A stretch of DNA of 37,721 nucleotides from Deltaproteobacteria bacterium (GCA_011375175.1 DRME01000011.1:1-37721), one strand, 5' to 3'; shown: positions 18,176 to 26,736, counted from the stretch's first letter. A program made the numbers and translations. The notes: generated from the letters alone by a model not told the origin.

Positions 18176-18766
18176 TTGAATCGAAGGCTCAAAGGTTTTC
18201 TCGTTACCTTCATCGTCCTCTCTGTCGCCGCCCTGGCGGCGCTGTCGCTGGTCAACGGCCGCATAAAGCGCGAGGTCAACGCCATAAGGATGACCGTAGA
18301 CCGCGAGGCCGGCATGGGCGTGAAGATCGACAACGTCCGCTACTCGGGCATGAAGGAGGGCCGCAGGGAGTGGGAGCTCGAGGCCGAGACGGCCACGTAC
18401 TACAAGGGTGAGGACCTGGCGGTGCTCGACGACGTGAAGGCCGTGCTCTACTCGGAGGCCGGCACCTATACGCTGCGCGGCCGGGAGGGGAGGTACTTCG
18501 GGTCCGCCGGACGCATCGATGTGAGCGGCGGCGTTACCGTCGTCTCCGTCGAGGCCGGCGGAGGCGGCTACAGGCTCGAGACCGAGAGGATAAGCTACTT
18601 CACCGATGAAAAGCGCATCAGCACGGACGACGAGGTGAGACTCTTCAGCGCGGCCTTCGACGTGGACGGCGTGGGCCTCCGCATAGATATAGACGAGGGG
18701 AGACTGACCGTACTCGATGACGTGAAGACGGTACTGAAGGATGCATCGTTGCTGTCGGCCATCTGA
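18176..18766 (+). CDS. lptC: LPS export protein LptC-like (YrbK)
   Basis: 196-aa bitopic inner-membrane component of the Lpt bridge that hands LPS from the LptB2FG transporter to LptA. One N-terminal membrane anchor (about residues 7-26, FLVTFIVLSVAALAALSLV) is followed by a periplasmic beta-jellyroll with alternating strands such as REWELEAETATYYKGEDLAVL. The start is TTG at 18176 behind a GGGGGTG SD; no ATG fits. LptC proteins diverge strongly, so the call rests on architecture and position before lptA-lptB. Overlaps lptA by 26 bp. Confidence 0.85.
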   Translation: MNRRLKGFLVTFIVLSVAALAALSLVNGRIKREVNAIRMTVDREAGMGVKIDNVRYSGMKEGRREWELEAETATYYKGEDLAVLDDVKAVLYSEAGTYTLRGREGRYFGSAGRIDVSGGVTVVSVEAGGGGYRLETERISYFTDEKRISTDDEVRLFSAAFDVDGVGLRIDIDEGRLTVLDDVKTVLKDASLLSAI

Positions 18767-19319
18767 GAAAGGGGTGCGGCTGCCGTCTCTTCTCGCCGCC
18801 GTCTTCGTGCTGGCCGCCTCGACGGTCGGAGCCGCCAGCGGGAAAGAGGGCGGCGAGTACAGGCCCAGGGGTCCCATAACCGTCACCTCCAGGACCATGG
18901 AGGCCTACAAGGACAAGGGCCTCATCGTATTCAAGGGCGAGGTCGTGGCCCGCGAGGAGTTCGTCCTCTGCAGCGACGAACTCCACCTCTACGCCGACGA
19001 GAACCGGGAGATCAAAGAGATAGTGGCCCTCGGCAACGTCAAGGTCGTGGAGGGCGACAAGACGGCGGTGGGGCGGAAGGCCGTCTACGACGGCGTAAAG
19101 AGGGTCATCGTCCTCACCGGAGAGCCCGAGGTGCGACAGTGCGCCAACGTCATCACCGGGGACAGGATAACCATATACCTCGACGATGAGAACGCCGTTG
19201 TGGAGAGCGAGCGGGACGGCCGCGTGCGGGCCGTCATAACGCCCGAGGGCGGCGAGTGCGCCGACAAGACGCCGCCGCCCGATGCCGACGACCGCGCGCT
19301 GTGCGGCTTCGGCCGCTGA
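18741..19319 (+). CDS. lptA: Periplasmic LPS-bridge protein LptA/OstA domain
   Basis: 192-aa exported protein whose repeated beta-strands form the periplasmic LPS slide. A signal peptide covers about residues 12-33 (LPSLLAAVFVLAASTVGAAS). The OstA-like domain shows ITVTSRTMEAYKDKGLIVFKG, CSDELHLYAD, IKEIVALGNVKVVEGDKTAVG and a second strand series ending before residue 165. The ATG at 18741 overlaps lptC; a GTG at 18774, right at the signal peptide, is an alternative start. The C-terminal tail (EGGECADKTPPPDADDRA) is disordered. Confidence 0.88.
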   Translation: MHRCCRPSEKGVRLPSLLAAVFVLAASTVGAASGKEGGEYRPRGPITVTSRTMEAYKDKGLIVFKGEVVAREEFVLCSDELHLYADENREIKEIVALGNVKVVEGDKTAVGRKAVYDGVKRVIVLTGEPEVRQCANVITGDRITIYLDDENAVVESERDGRVRAVITPEGGECADKTPPPDADDRALCGFGR

Positions 19320-19337
19320 CCGGCTCCGGGTCCGCCG

Positions 19338-20066
19338 GTGACGATGAAGAGGCTGGAAGTAAGGGAGCTCGTCAAGTCTTTCAAGGGCAGGCGCGTGGTC
19401 GACGGCGTGACCCTCGACGTCGCGCAGGGTGAGATCGTGGGACTTCTGGGGCCCAACGGCGCCGGCAAGACCACGACCTTCTACATGACCGTGGGGCTTG
19501 TGACCCCCGACAGCGGCCGCGTCATGCTCGACGACACCGACATAACGGCCGTCTCCATGTACCGGCGGGCCAGGCTCGGCATAAGCTATCTCCCCCAGGA
19601 GCCCTCGGTCTTCCGCAAGCTCACGGTGGAGGAGAACATCAGGGCCATACTGGAGTTCCAGGACCTCGGGCCGGGCGAGCTCGAGGAGCGCCTCGACAGG
19701 CAGTTGCGCGAGCTCGGCGTGGAGCACCTGCGGGGCGTCAAGGCCTACGCCCTCTCGGGCGGCGAAAGGCGCAGGGTCGAGATAGCGAGGGCCATGGTCA
19801 ACGAGCCGGCCTTCCTGCTCCTGGACGAGCCGTTCTCGGGCATAGACCCGAAGGCGGTGGGCGACATACAGGACATCGTCACCGAGCTGCGGGACAAGGG
19901 CATAGGCATACTCGTCACGGATCACAACGTGGGCGCCACGCTCGGCATCTGTGACAGGGCGTACATCATAGGCGAGGGAAGGCTGCTCGAGGCCGGCGCT
20001 CCGGAGCGCATACTGGAGAGCCGCCGCGTGCGGGAGGTCTACCTGGGCGAGAGGTTCAGGCTCTGA
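19338..20066 (+). CDS. lptB: LPS export ABC transporter ATPase LptB
   Basis: 242-aa cytoplasmic ATPase powering LPS extraction with LptF and LptG. Walker A is GPNGAGKT (38-45), the signature is LSGGERRRVEIARAM, Walker B is LLLDEPFSGIDP, and the H-loop is ILVTDHNV. The sequence LGISYLPQEPSVFRKLTVEENI is the LptB-type Q-loop. The start is GTG 19338 or ATG 19344. lptF/lptG are not in the window. The gene is 35-41 bp from rpoN, the usual neighbour. Confidence 0.96.
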   Translation: MTMKRLEVRELVKSFKGRRVVDGVTLDVAQGEIVGLLGPNGAGKTTTFYMTVGLVTPDSGRVMLDDTDITAVSMYRRARLGISYLPQEPSVFRKLTVEENIRAILEFQDLGPGELEERLDRQLRELGVEHLRGVKAYALSGGERRRVEIARAMVNEPAFLLLDEPFSGIDPKAVGDIQDIVTELRDKGIGILVTDHNVGATLGICDRAYIIGEGRLLEAGAPERILESRRVREVYLGERFRL

Positions 20067-20107
20067 AGCCCCAGGGACGGAACGCTGCGGGTCTTCTCAA
20101 GGTGTCG

Positions 20108-21628
20108 ATGGCATACGAAGTAAGACAGGAACTCAGGCTCACCCAGCAGCTCGTGATGACGCCGCAGCTCCAGCTCGCCATCAAGCTGCTGCTCCTGCCC
20201 AAGATCGAGCTCGAGACGATGGTGCGCGAGGAGATCCAGACCAACCCGGTCCTCGAGGACACCATCGAGGCCGAGGGACGGGAGGTCAAGCGGGAAGAGG
20301 ATACGCGCACCGAGATAGACTGGCAGTCCTACCTCGACGACTACCACGACACCCGGATGCCGGGCGTGGACTTCAGCGCCCGCGACGAGGACGGCTATGT
20401 GGAGAACGTCTCGTCGGCGGGCAGCTCTCTCGGCGACCACCTCTACTGGCAGCTCGTCATGGCCGGTCTCCCCGACGAGGATTTCAAGCTCGGCGAGTTC
20501 ATAATAGGCAACATCGACGAAAACGGCTACCTGCGCGTCGTCGAGTCCGCCGACGAGCGGACCGCGGCGCAGTATGAGCAGGGAGGCGCAGAGCTGGGAG
20601 GGGGGTGCGGAGCGGACCGCCCCCGGGGCGCTCTGCTCCCCTTCAGCGGCCCCGGCGACCCCGAATGGAGGGCCGTCGAGGTCATAGCCTCCCATACGGG
20701 AGTCGCCGTGAGCGACGTCGAGCGGGTGCTGGCCGTCATCCAGGACTTCGACCCCCCCGGCGCCGGGGCGCGCAGCGTCAGAGAGTGCCTGCTGCTCCAG
20801 GCCCGCTCCCTGCCCGTGCGCGACACCCTCGTGGAAGAGATAATCTGCCGCCACCTCGACACGCTGGCGCGCAAGAATCTCAAGGCCATAGCCCGGGACC
20901 TGGGCGTCACGGCGGAAGAGGTGGCCGAGGCGGCGAGGACCATAAGCAGGTCGCTGAGCCCGGCGCCGGGTTCGGCCTTCGGCTCCGACGACTCCCGCGT
21001 CATCGTCCCCGACGTCTACGTCCACAAGGTGGACGGCAGGTACGTGGTCACCCTCAACGAAGACGGCATGCCCAAGCTCAAGGTGAGCGGCTACTACAAG
21101 CGCCTGCTCAAGTCGGGCGGGGCCATGAACGAGGAGGCCAAGGGCTATATACAGGAGAAGCTGCGCTCGGCGGCATGGCTGATAAAGAGCGTCCAGCAGC
21201 GCCAGCGCACCATCTACAGGGTGGTCGAGAGCATCGTCCGCTTCCAGCAGGAGTTTCTCGACAAGGGGCTCAAGTACCTCAAGCCCCTGGTCCTCAAGGA
21301 CGTGGCCGAGGACATAGACGTCCACGAGTCCACGGTGAGCCGCGTGACATCCAACAAGTACGTGCACACGCCCCGCGGCATCTACGAGCTCAAGTTCTTC
21401 TTCTCGTCGAGCCTGGGCGGAGGCGGCGGAGACGCCGTGGCCGTGGAGTACATAAAGGAGCGGCTCAGGAAGATCATCGAGAGCGAGGACCCCGCTTCCC
21501 CGCTGAGCGACAAGCAGCTCGTCGAGAAGCTGCGCGAGGCGGGCATAGACGTGGCAAGGCGCACGGTGGCCAAGTACAGGGAGTCCATGGGCTTCCTATC
21601 GTCAACGAGGCGCAAAAAGAGTTTCTGA
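20108..21628 (+). CDS. rpoN: RNA polymerase sigma-54 factor
   Basis: 506-aa alternative sigma factor needing AAA+ activators. The N-terminal Gln/Leu-rich region I (LRLTQQLVMTPQLQLAIKLL), the core-binding domain (VIQDFDPPGAGARSVRECLLLQ), the HTH region (DIDVHESTVSRVTSNKYVHTPRGIYELK) and the RpoN box ARRTVAKYRE (about 483-492) are all present. ATG 20108 has AAGG close upstream; GTG 20102 is possible. About 30-40 Gly/Arg/Pro-rich residues (roughly 147-186) are inserted between region I/II and the core-binding domain, compared with the usual short linker. Confidence 0.96.
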   Translation: MAYEVRQELRLTQQLVMTPQLQLAIKLLLLPKIELETMVREEIQTNPVLEDTIEAEGREVKREEDTRTEIDWQSYLDDYHDTRMPGVDFSARDEDGYVENVSSAGSSLGDHLYWQLVMAGLPDEDFKLGEFIIGNIDENGYLRVVESADERTAAQYEQGGAELGGGCGADRPRGALLPFSGPGDPEWRAVEVIASHTGVAVSDVERVLAVIQDFDPPGAGARSVRECLLLQARSLPVRDTLVEEIICRHLDTLARKNLKAIARDLGVTAEEVAEAARTISRSLSPAPGSAFGSDDSRVIVPDVYVHKVDGRYVVTLNEDGMPKLKVSGYYKRLLKSGGAMNEEAKGYIQEKLRSAAWLIKSVQQRQRTIYRVVESIVRFQQEFLDKGLKYLKPLVLKDVAEDIDVHESTVSRVTSNKYVHTPRGIYELKFFFSSSLGGGGGDAVAVEYIKERLRKIIESEDPASPLSDKQLVEKLREAGIDVARRTVAKYRESMGFLSSTRRKKSF

Positions 21629-21817
21629 ACGCCGCGCGTGCTTCCGCCGGCCGCCGCCGCGGCGCCGACGGCGCTGCGCGCGGAAAGGGGGAGAGGGCGG
21701 CGGCCGCCGAGTCCGCGCCGCGGCGGCCACGGGGCTTTCCGGGCGCCGGGGCCGGGCGGGAGGCTCCCCGCAGAAGAGGCGTCTTCGCTTCGGAACAAAT
21801 CATCGGAGGGTTGGTAT

Positions 21818-22360
21818 ATGCGCGTTACCGTTACATTCAGGCACATGGAGTCGTCGGAACCGCTTAGAAGCTACGCCGAGGAGAAGACGGCGAGGATTGC
21901 GAGGTACCTCACCGAGCCCGCCGAGGTCCACTGGGTCCTCTCCGTCGAGAAGAGGCGGCACAACGCCGACGCCACCGTCGTCGCCGGCGGGCTCACCATC
22001 AAGGCCCACGAGGACACGCAGGACCTCTACGCGGCCATCGACACGGTCATCGACAAGCTCGAAAAGCAGGTGAAAAGGCACAAGGAGAAGGTCAAAAACC
22101 ACAAGGCCGCGCCCGCCGTCGCCGAGGCGATGGCCGCCGGAGCAGGCGCTGCGGCCGCCCCGGCCTCACAGCCGGGGCCGAGGATCGTAAAGACCGAGAA
22201 CCAGTTCGTCAAGCCCATGTCCGTCGAGGAGGCGACCCTGCAGATGGACATGGTGGACAACGACTTCCTCGTCTTCACCGACTCGTCGACGAACAACATA
22301 AGCGTAATCTACAGGAGAAGCGACGGCAACTACGGGCTCATAGAGACCCGGACCAGGTGA
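21818..22360 (+). CDS. hpf: Ribosome hibernation-promoting factor (long form)
   Basis: 180-aa ribosome-associated protein of the HPF/RaiA family that dimerises and inactivates 70S ribosomes in stationary phase. The N-terminal S30AE domain begins MRVTVTFRHMESSEPLRSYAEEK and includes GLTIKAHEDTQDLYAAIDTVIDKLEKQVKRHKEK. A variable Ala-rich linker leads to the C-terminal dimerisation domain (FVKPMSVEEATLQMDMVDND...), which makes this the long form. The ATG at 21818 has GGAGGG at 21805-21810. Position downstream of rpoN is conserved across proteobacteria. The 189-bp gap before it is GC-rich with no recognised gene. Confidence 0.95.
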   Translation: MRVTVTFRHMESSEPLRSYAEEKTARIARYLTEPAEVHWVLSVEKRRHNADATVVAGGLTIKAHEDTQDLYAAIDTVIDKLEKQVKRHKEKVKNHKAAPAVAEAMAAGAGAAAAPASQPGPRIVKTENQFVKPMSVEEATLQMDMVDNDFLVFTDSSTNNISVIYRRSDGNYGLIETRTR

Positions 22361-22385
22361 GGGCCGTACCGGCCCTCACCTTATA
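22355..22385 (+). terminator. Hairpin overlapping the hpf stop codon
   Basis: A perfect 11-bp stem (22356-22366 with 22370-22380, loop of 3), extendable by one A-T pair, includes the hpf TGA in its 5' arm. Only TTAT follows, so it is a weak intrinsic terminator or an mRNA 3'-end stabiliser. It directly precedes repeat copy B. Confidence 0.6.
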
Positions 22386-22699
22386 GGGGCGATGCCGCTT
22401 TATTACACCGGGGGAAACTTTCTGTAGAAGGGCCATAGGCCCCCGTTTCCCCCAGACCCCCTTCAAAGACTTTTAAATCCCTGCGGGTCACCCCGATTTT
22501 GCTTGCAAAATCGGGGTGATCCGCAGGGCGTCAAAAGTCTTTTGAGGGAGTCTGAGGGAACCGTGGGTCTGTGACCCTTTTACAAAAAAGTTCCCTCAGG
22601 GTAATTAATCAGAGCTTCCTTAACAAAAGGCTCCGGCAGGGCGAGTCGGGTCTTCCCCGGGGGGCGCGGCCCCCTTGCGCCGCCGAAGAGGTGAAAGAG
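22361..22699. other. hpf-ptsN intergenic region
   Basis: 339 bp without a gene, containing the end of the hpf hairpin, repeat copy B (22395-22619) and about 80 bp of leader before ptsN. An open frame running from the repeat into ptsN is not a real N-terminus. Confidence 0.7.
22395..22619 (+). repeat. Dispersed palindromic element, copy B
   Basis: About 225 bp, same orientation as copy A. Hairpin I carries an extra inner mini-palindrome (gggccataggccc) in its loop. Hairpin II has the core pair ggtcaccccgattttgc and gcaaaatcggggtgatc, differing from copy A on both arms. Hairpin III holds one gtgggtctgtgaccc module. The right end, read in reverse complement, is GGAAGCTCTGATTAATTAC, identical to the left ends of copies A and C, so it defines the terminal inverted repeat. 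The left end has decayed. Confidence 0.9.
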
Positions 22700-23176
22700 A
22701 TGCTTTTATCGCAACTGCTCAGCGAGGAGTTCGTCGCCCCGCAGGTCGAGGCCGAAGACAAGCGCGGGCTCCTCGAGGAGATGTGCAGGGACCTCGCCGC
22801 CAAGGTCGACGGCATAGAGTGCGACGTGCTCATCGAGTCGCTCCTTGAGAGGGAGAAGCTCGGAAGCACGGCCATCGGTCACGGCGTGGCCATACCGCAC
22901 TGCAAGCTCAAGGGGATAGACCGCGTCCACGTCTACTTTGCAAGGAGCCTTCGCGGCATCGACTTCCAGACCCTCGATGACGAGCCGGTCCACCTCTTCT
23001 TTCTGATCGTCGCCCCGGAGAGCGCCGTGAAGGAGCATCTCGACGTCCTCTCCGCGGTCTCCAGGCTCGTAAGGGACGACTCGGTGAGGGAGAGGCTCAT
23101 GGCCGCGGCCGACGGCAGCGAGATATGCAGGATCATAAGGGACGAAGAAAAGAGGATCGTCAGACGGGCCGTATGA
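22700..23176 (+). CDS. ptsN: PTS IIA-like nitrogen-regulatory protein PtsN
   Basis: 158-aa EIIA-Ntr/fructose-type IIA domain phosphorylated by NPr/HPr and used as a regulator rather than a transporter. The phospho-His is H67 in GSTAIGHGVAIPHCKLKG; FFLIVAPESAVKEHLDVLSAVSRLV is typical of the family. ATG 22700 or GTG 22691 (SD gaagag) could start it. It lies between hpf and hprK, but repeat copy B separates it from hpf. Confidence 0.94.
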   Translation: MLLSQLLSEEFVAPQVEAEDKRGLLEEMCRDLAAKVDGIECDVLIESLLEREKLGSTAIGHGVAIPHCKLKGIDRVHVYFARSLRGIDFQTLDDEPVHLFFLIVAPESAVKEHLDVLSAVSRLVRDDSVRERLMAAADGSEICRIIRDEEKRIVRRAV

Positions 23177-23213
23177 GGGCCGTTCCGGCGCCGGAGGGGA
23201 CGAAGCGGGGAAG

Positions 23214-24152
23214 ATGGGAATACCCATAAAGGAACTCCTCGCCGACTCCGTCGCCGCCAGGCTCGCTCTCAGGGTCGTGGCGGGCGCCGAGGGACTGGGG
23301 CGCGAGATCGAGACCTCGCGCATCCAGAAGCCGGGACTCCTGCTCACCGGACTGCTCGAGGAGCTCCACTCCGACAGGGTGCAGATCCTCGGGGCGGCCG
23401 AGATCGGCTACCTCACAAGCCTCGACGCCGCTGACCTCGAGCGCGCTCTCGGCACGCTCGAGCGCGCCCGCATACCGGCCGTCATCGTCACCAGGGGCAT
23501 AGAGCCGCCCGCCTTCCTCGTCGAGCTCGGAGACCGCAACGGCATCCCCGTGCTGGCCTCGTCCCATACGTCGTCGGTCCTCATAGACCGCCTCACCAAG
23601 TTCCTCGAGGAGAGGCTCGCGCCGGTCACAACGCTGCACGGCGTCTTCATGGACGTGCTCGGCGTGGGCATACTGGTGCTCGGCAAGAGCGGCATAGGAA
23701 AGAGCGAATGCGCGCTGGACCTCATCTCGCGGGGCCACAGGCTCGTGGCCGACGACGTGGTCGTCATAAAGCGCATGCCGCCGTCGGTGCTCTTCGGCAC
23801 GGCCGTCGACCTCTCGCGCTACCACATGGAGGTGAGGGGCCTGGGGATAGTCAACATAAAGGACCTCTTCGGCATCACGGCCATAAGGGAAAGAAAGCAG
23901 ATGGATATAGTGGTGGAGCTTGTGAGGTGGGACCCGGCGGGCGAGTACGAGCGCATAGGCCTCGAGGAGATGAGCTACGAGATACTCGGCGTGGAGCTCC
24001 CCTACTTCGTCGTTCCCGTGAGCCCGGGGCGCAGCATCGCCACCATAGTGGAGGTCGCCGCGCGCAACCAGATACTGAAGATAATGGGCTACAACTCGGC
24101 CAGGGAGTTCGCCCGCAGGCTCAACAAGAGACTGGTGAGGTCCGGGAGGTAG
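23214..24152 (+). CDS. hprK: HPr kinase/phosphorylase
   Basis: 312-aa bifunctional enzyme that phosphorylates and dephosphorylates the regulatory Ser of HPr. The N-terminal DRTGG-like domain spans about 1-130. The catalytic domain shows H142 in TLHGVFMDV, Walker A GKSGIGKS (157-164), CALDLISRGHRLVADDVV and the HprK signature MEVRGLGIVNIKDLFG. The kinase core is complete. The gene is followed after 6 bp by rapZ. HPr in this window has the matching Ser (S53), so the circuit looks intact. Confidence 0.96.
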   Translation: MGIPIKELLADSVAARLALRVVAGAEGLGREIETSRIQKPGLLLTGLLEELHSDRVQILGAAEIGYLTSLDAADLERALGTLERARIPAVIVTRGIEPPAFLVELGDRNGIPVLASSHTSSVLIDRLTKFLEERLAPVTTLHGVFMDVLGVGILVLGKSGIGKSECALDLISRGHRLVADDVVVIKRMPPSVLFGTAVDLSRYHMEVRGLGIVNIKDLFGITAIRERKQMDIVVELVRWDPAGEYERIGLEEMSYEILGVELPYFVVPVSPGRSIATIVEVAARNQILKIMGYNSAREFARRLNKRLVRSGR

Positions 24153-24158
24153 GCTGCG

Positions 24159-25025
24159 GTGAGGGAGGTAAGGCTCGTGGTGCTGAGCGGGCTTTCGGGC
24201 TCGGGCAAGAGCACGGTGCTGAACGTGCTCGAGGACATGGGGTACTTCTGCGTGGACAACCTGCCGGTCATGCTGCTGCCCAAGTTCGTGGAGCTGCTCT
24301 CCAGCTCCGAGGACATCTCCAGGGCCGCCACCGTGGTCGACGTGCGCGAGAGGGGCTTTCTCAAGGACTTCCCGGCCATCTTCTCGGCCATAAAGAACGA
24401 GCCCGGCGTAAGGGGCGAGCTCGTCTTCTTCGAGGCCTCCGACGAGGCGCTGGTAAAGAGGTTCAGCGAGACGCGAAGACGCCATCCGCTGGGCGGGGAC
24501 CTGAGCCCCATAGAGGGGCTGCGGCTCGAGCGCGAGCTTCTGGGCGAGCTCAAGGCCAGGGCCGACCGCGTCATAGACACGACGCACTACAACGTCCACC
24601 AGCTCAAGGAGGCCGTGAGCGAGTACTTCGCCGAGAGCCGGGAGGGCGAGAAGATGGTCCTGAGCTTCGTCTCCTTCGGCTACCGCTACGGCGTGCCCGC
24701 CGACGCCGACCTGGTGATGGACGTGAGGTTTCTGCCCAACCCTCACTTCGTGGACTCTCTCAGGGCGTTCACGGGCCTTGACGAGAGGGTGAGGGAGTTC
24801 GTGCTCTCGCGCGGCGAGACCAGGGAGTTTCTCAGGCGATACGTGGAGTTCCTGCGGTATCTGCTGCCTCTTTACATGAAGGAGGGCAAGTCGTACCTGA
24901 CCGTCGCCATCGGCTGCACCGGCGGCAGGCACCGTTCGGTGGCCATAGCGGACTATCTCGCTTCGGCGCTCGGGTCGGACGGCATAGTGACCCGCAAGCG
25001 CTTCAGGGACATGGAAAAGACATGA
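24159..25025 (+). CDS. rapZ: RNase adapter protein RapZ (YvcJ family P-loop protein)
   Basis: 288-aa nucleotide-binding protein. In E. coli RapZ controls glmS through sRNA GlmZ; in other bacteria its role is less defined. The Walker A GLSGSGKS is at 11-18. FVSFGYRYGVPADADLVMDVRFLPNP and the C-terminal IGCTGGRHRSVAIADYL are family hallmarks. The start is GTG 24159 with GGGAGGT at 24144-24150. Immediate neighbourhood with hprK and the PTS is conserved. Confidence 0.95.
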   Translation: MREVRLVVLSGLSGSGKSTVLNVLEDMGYFCVDNLPVMLLPKFVELLSSSEDISRAATVVDVRERGFLKDFPAIFSAIKNEPGVRGELVFFEASDEALVKRFSETRRRHPLGGDLSPIEGLRLERELLGELKARADRVIDTTHYNVHQLKEAVSEYFAESREGEKMVLSFVSFGYRYGVPADADLVMDVRFLPNPHFVDSLRAFTGLDERVREFVLSRGETREFLRRYVEFLRYLLPLYMKEGKSYLTVAIGCTGGRHRSVAIADYLASALGSDGIVTRKRFRDMEKT

Positions 25026-25074
25026 GGGAAGCAGCCGCCCGGCGCAGCCCGCGCCGCCGGTCCGTCGAAACGCC

Positions 25075-25479
25075 ATGATTGGAGCAGTGATCATAACCCA
25101 CGGCCCGCTGGCCGCAAGCCTGCTGGAGACGGCGGAGCTCATCGTCGGCAGGGTCGAGAAGGTCCGGGCGCTGGCGGTGGGGAAGGAAGAGACGTCGGAG
25201 GAGATAAAGGCGCTTCTCACCGCGGCGGTAGCCGAGGTCGGGGAGGAGGGCGCGGTGATCTTCACCGACATGTTCGGCGGCACGCCGACGAACATCGCGC
25301 TGTCGCTGCTGGAGAAGGACAGGGTGGAGGTCCTCACGGGCGTCAACCTGCCCATGCTCGTCAAGTTCGAATCCTACAGGCGGAACAAACCCCTCGGCGA
25401 GCTCGTGACCATGCTCGTCGAGCAGGGCCGCGAGAGCATGGTTCTGGCCAGCGCCATGCTCAAGGCGAAGCAGGAGTAG
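25075..25479 (+). CDS. PTS system mannose-family IIA component
   Basis: 134-aa EIIA-Man-type domain taking phosphate from HPr. The phospho-His is H9 in VIITHGPLAASL; the family motif VIFTDMFGGTPTNIALSLL lies near 66-84. It is encoded alone, separate from IIB, as in Desulfobacterota and some Firmicutes. No clear SD precedes the ATG. The 49-bp gap after rapZ shows nothing else. Confidence 0.94.
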   Translation: MIGAVIITHGPLAASLLETAELIVGRVEKVRALAVGKEETSEEIKALLTAAVAEVGEEGAVIFTDMFGGTPTNIALSLLEKDRVEVLTGVNLPMLVKFESYRRNKPLGELVTMLVEQGRESMVLASAMLKAKQE

Positions 25480-25513
25480 CCTCCTCGCCCGTGAAGAGGC
25501 GGCACCGCGTCAG

Positions 25514-25975
25514 ATGCTCAAGCTCATAAGGGTCGACGACAGACTCATACACGGCCAGGTCGTGGCGGCCTGGGTCCCCTTCGTCAAGGCCGACGTGGTC
25601 ATCGTGGCTTCCGACGAGGCGGCGGCCGACAGCTTCCAGTGCACGGTGCTGCGCTCGTGCGCCCACAAGGGGCTGGCCGTAATAGTCACGACCATTCGCG
25701 GCGCCGTGGAGGCCGTGAACTCGGGGACCTTCAGGGACTCCAACCTCATGGTGGTCACGGCGTGCCTGCGCGACGCCATGCGGCTGTACGACTCGGGCCT
25801 GCGTTTCTCGACGCTCAACATCGGCAACATCCACCACGACGGCGACGCCCGCGAGGTCACCGAGTCGGTGCGGATCACGGTGGAGGAAGAGCACATACTC
25901 GAACGCTTCGAGGGTCTGGGCGTGAGGGTGGATATACGGGACGTGCCGAGCAGGCCCTCCAAGTCGTTCCACTGA
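25514..25975 (+). CDS. PTS system mannose/fructose/sorbose-family IIB component
   Basis: 153-aa EIIB-Man-type domain that transfers phosphate from IIA to the sugar. The active-site His is H13 in IRVDDRLIHGQVVAAW; VIVASDEAAAD and FSTLNIGNIHH fit the fold. Sugar specificity cannot be read. It is followed 17 bp later by IIC. Confidence 0.94.
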   Translation: MLKLIRVDDRLIHGQVVAAWVPFVKADVVIVASDEAAADSFQCTVLRSCAHKGLAVIVTTIRGAVEAVNSGTFRDSNLMVVTACLRDAMRLYDSGLRFSTLNIGNIHHDGDAREVTESVRITVEEEHILERFEGLGVRVDIRDVPSRPSKSFH

Positions 25976-25992
25976 GGTCGCCGGGGGTGGAG

Positions 25993-26736
25993 ATGGCGGG
26001 TGAACTCTTCGTTGATGCCTGCGCGGCCGGCCTGGCCGGCGCCCTTGCAAGCCTTGACAGGACCGCCGCCCTGCAGGTGATGGTCTCCCGGCCGCTCGTG
26101 GCCGCCGCGGCCGTGGGCGCGCTGCTGGGGGACGTGAACTCGGGGCTCGCCGCCGGCGTGCTCGCCGAGCTTCTGCTAATAGGCGACCTCCCCGTCGGAG
26201 GCTATGTGCCCCTCCACGAGACGGCACTGGCTGTGGTCGCCGCGGCCGTGAGCGTCGTCCTTGTGCGCAGCTGGGCGCCCGAGGCCGCCGGGGAGGAGGC
26301 CTACGGGTGGGCCGCCGCGGCGTGGCCGTCCTTGCTCGCCGCCGCGCCGGCCGTGGCGGCGGCCGTGCCCGCGGGCGTCGTCTTCCGCAGGCTCGACGCC
26401 CTTGCAAGGAGGCTCAACGGCGGGCTCGTGGACGGGGCCCTGCGCAGCGCGGCGGCTGGGGACACGGCCGGCGTCGTGGCGGCGAACCTCAAGGGGACGG
26501 CCGTCTTCTTCGCCGTGACGGCCCCGGCGCTCACGGCGGCGCTGCTGCTCTACATGTACGCGGCCCGCTCCGCGGCCGGTCTTGCGGCCGGCTCCCCCTT
26601 GCTCGACTGGTTCGCGGCGGCGCTCTTTCTCGCCGCGTCGGCGAGGGCGCTCGACGCCGTGTGCGCGCAGCGACGCTGCCTGCTCGTCTTCGGCGGCGGC
26701 GCTGCGGCGGCGCTTGCGTGGATGGCGGCGTCATGA
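25993..26736 (+). CDS. PTS system mannose-family IIC component
   Basis: 247-aa polytopic membrane protein, half of the sugar channel. The conserved stretch AVGALLGDVNSGLAAGVLAELLLIG and VGGYVPLHETALAV (about 35-80) match EII-Sor/IIC. Several Ala/Val/Leu-rich membrane spans follow, and GC-rich sequence makes them unusually Ala-heavy. The ATG at 25993 follows GGGGGTGGAG. The stop overlaps the IID start (ATGA). Confidence 0.9.
   Translation: MAGELFVDACAAGLAGALASLDRTAALQVMVSRPLVAAAAVGALLGDVNSGLAAGVLAELLLIGDLPVGGYVPLHETALAVVAAAVSVVLVRSWAPEAAGEEAYGWAAAAWPSLLAAAPAVAAAVPAGVVFRRLDALARRLNGGLVDGALRSAAAGDTAGVVAANLKGTAVFFAVTAPALTAALLLYMYAARSAAGLAAGSPLLDWFAAALFLAASARALDAVCAQRRCLLVFGGGAAAALAWMAAS

Noticed and set aside
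22571-22699. N-terminal extension of PtsN through repeat copy B
   Set aside because: The open frame begins inside the palindromic element. Family homology starts at MLLSQLLSEE (22700), and the extension has no domain.
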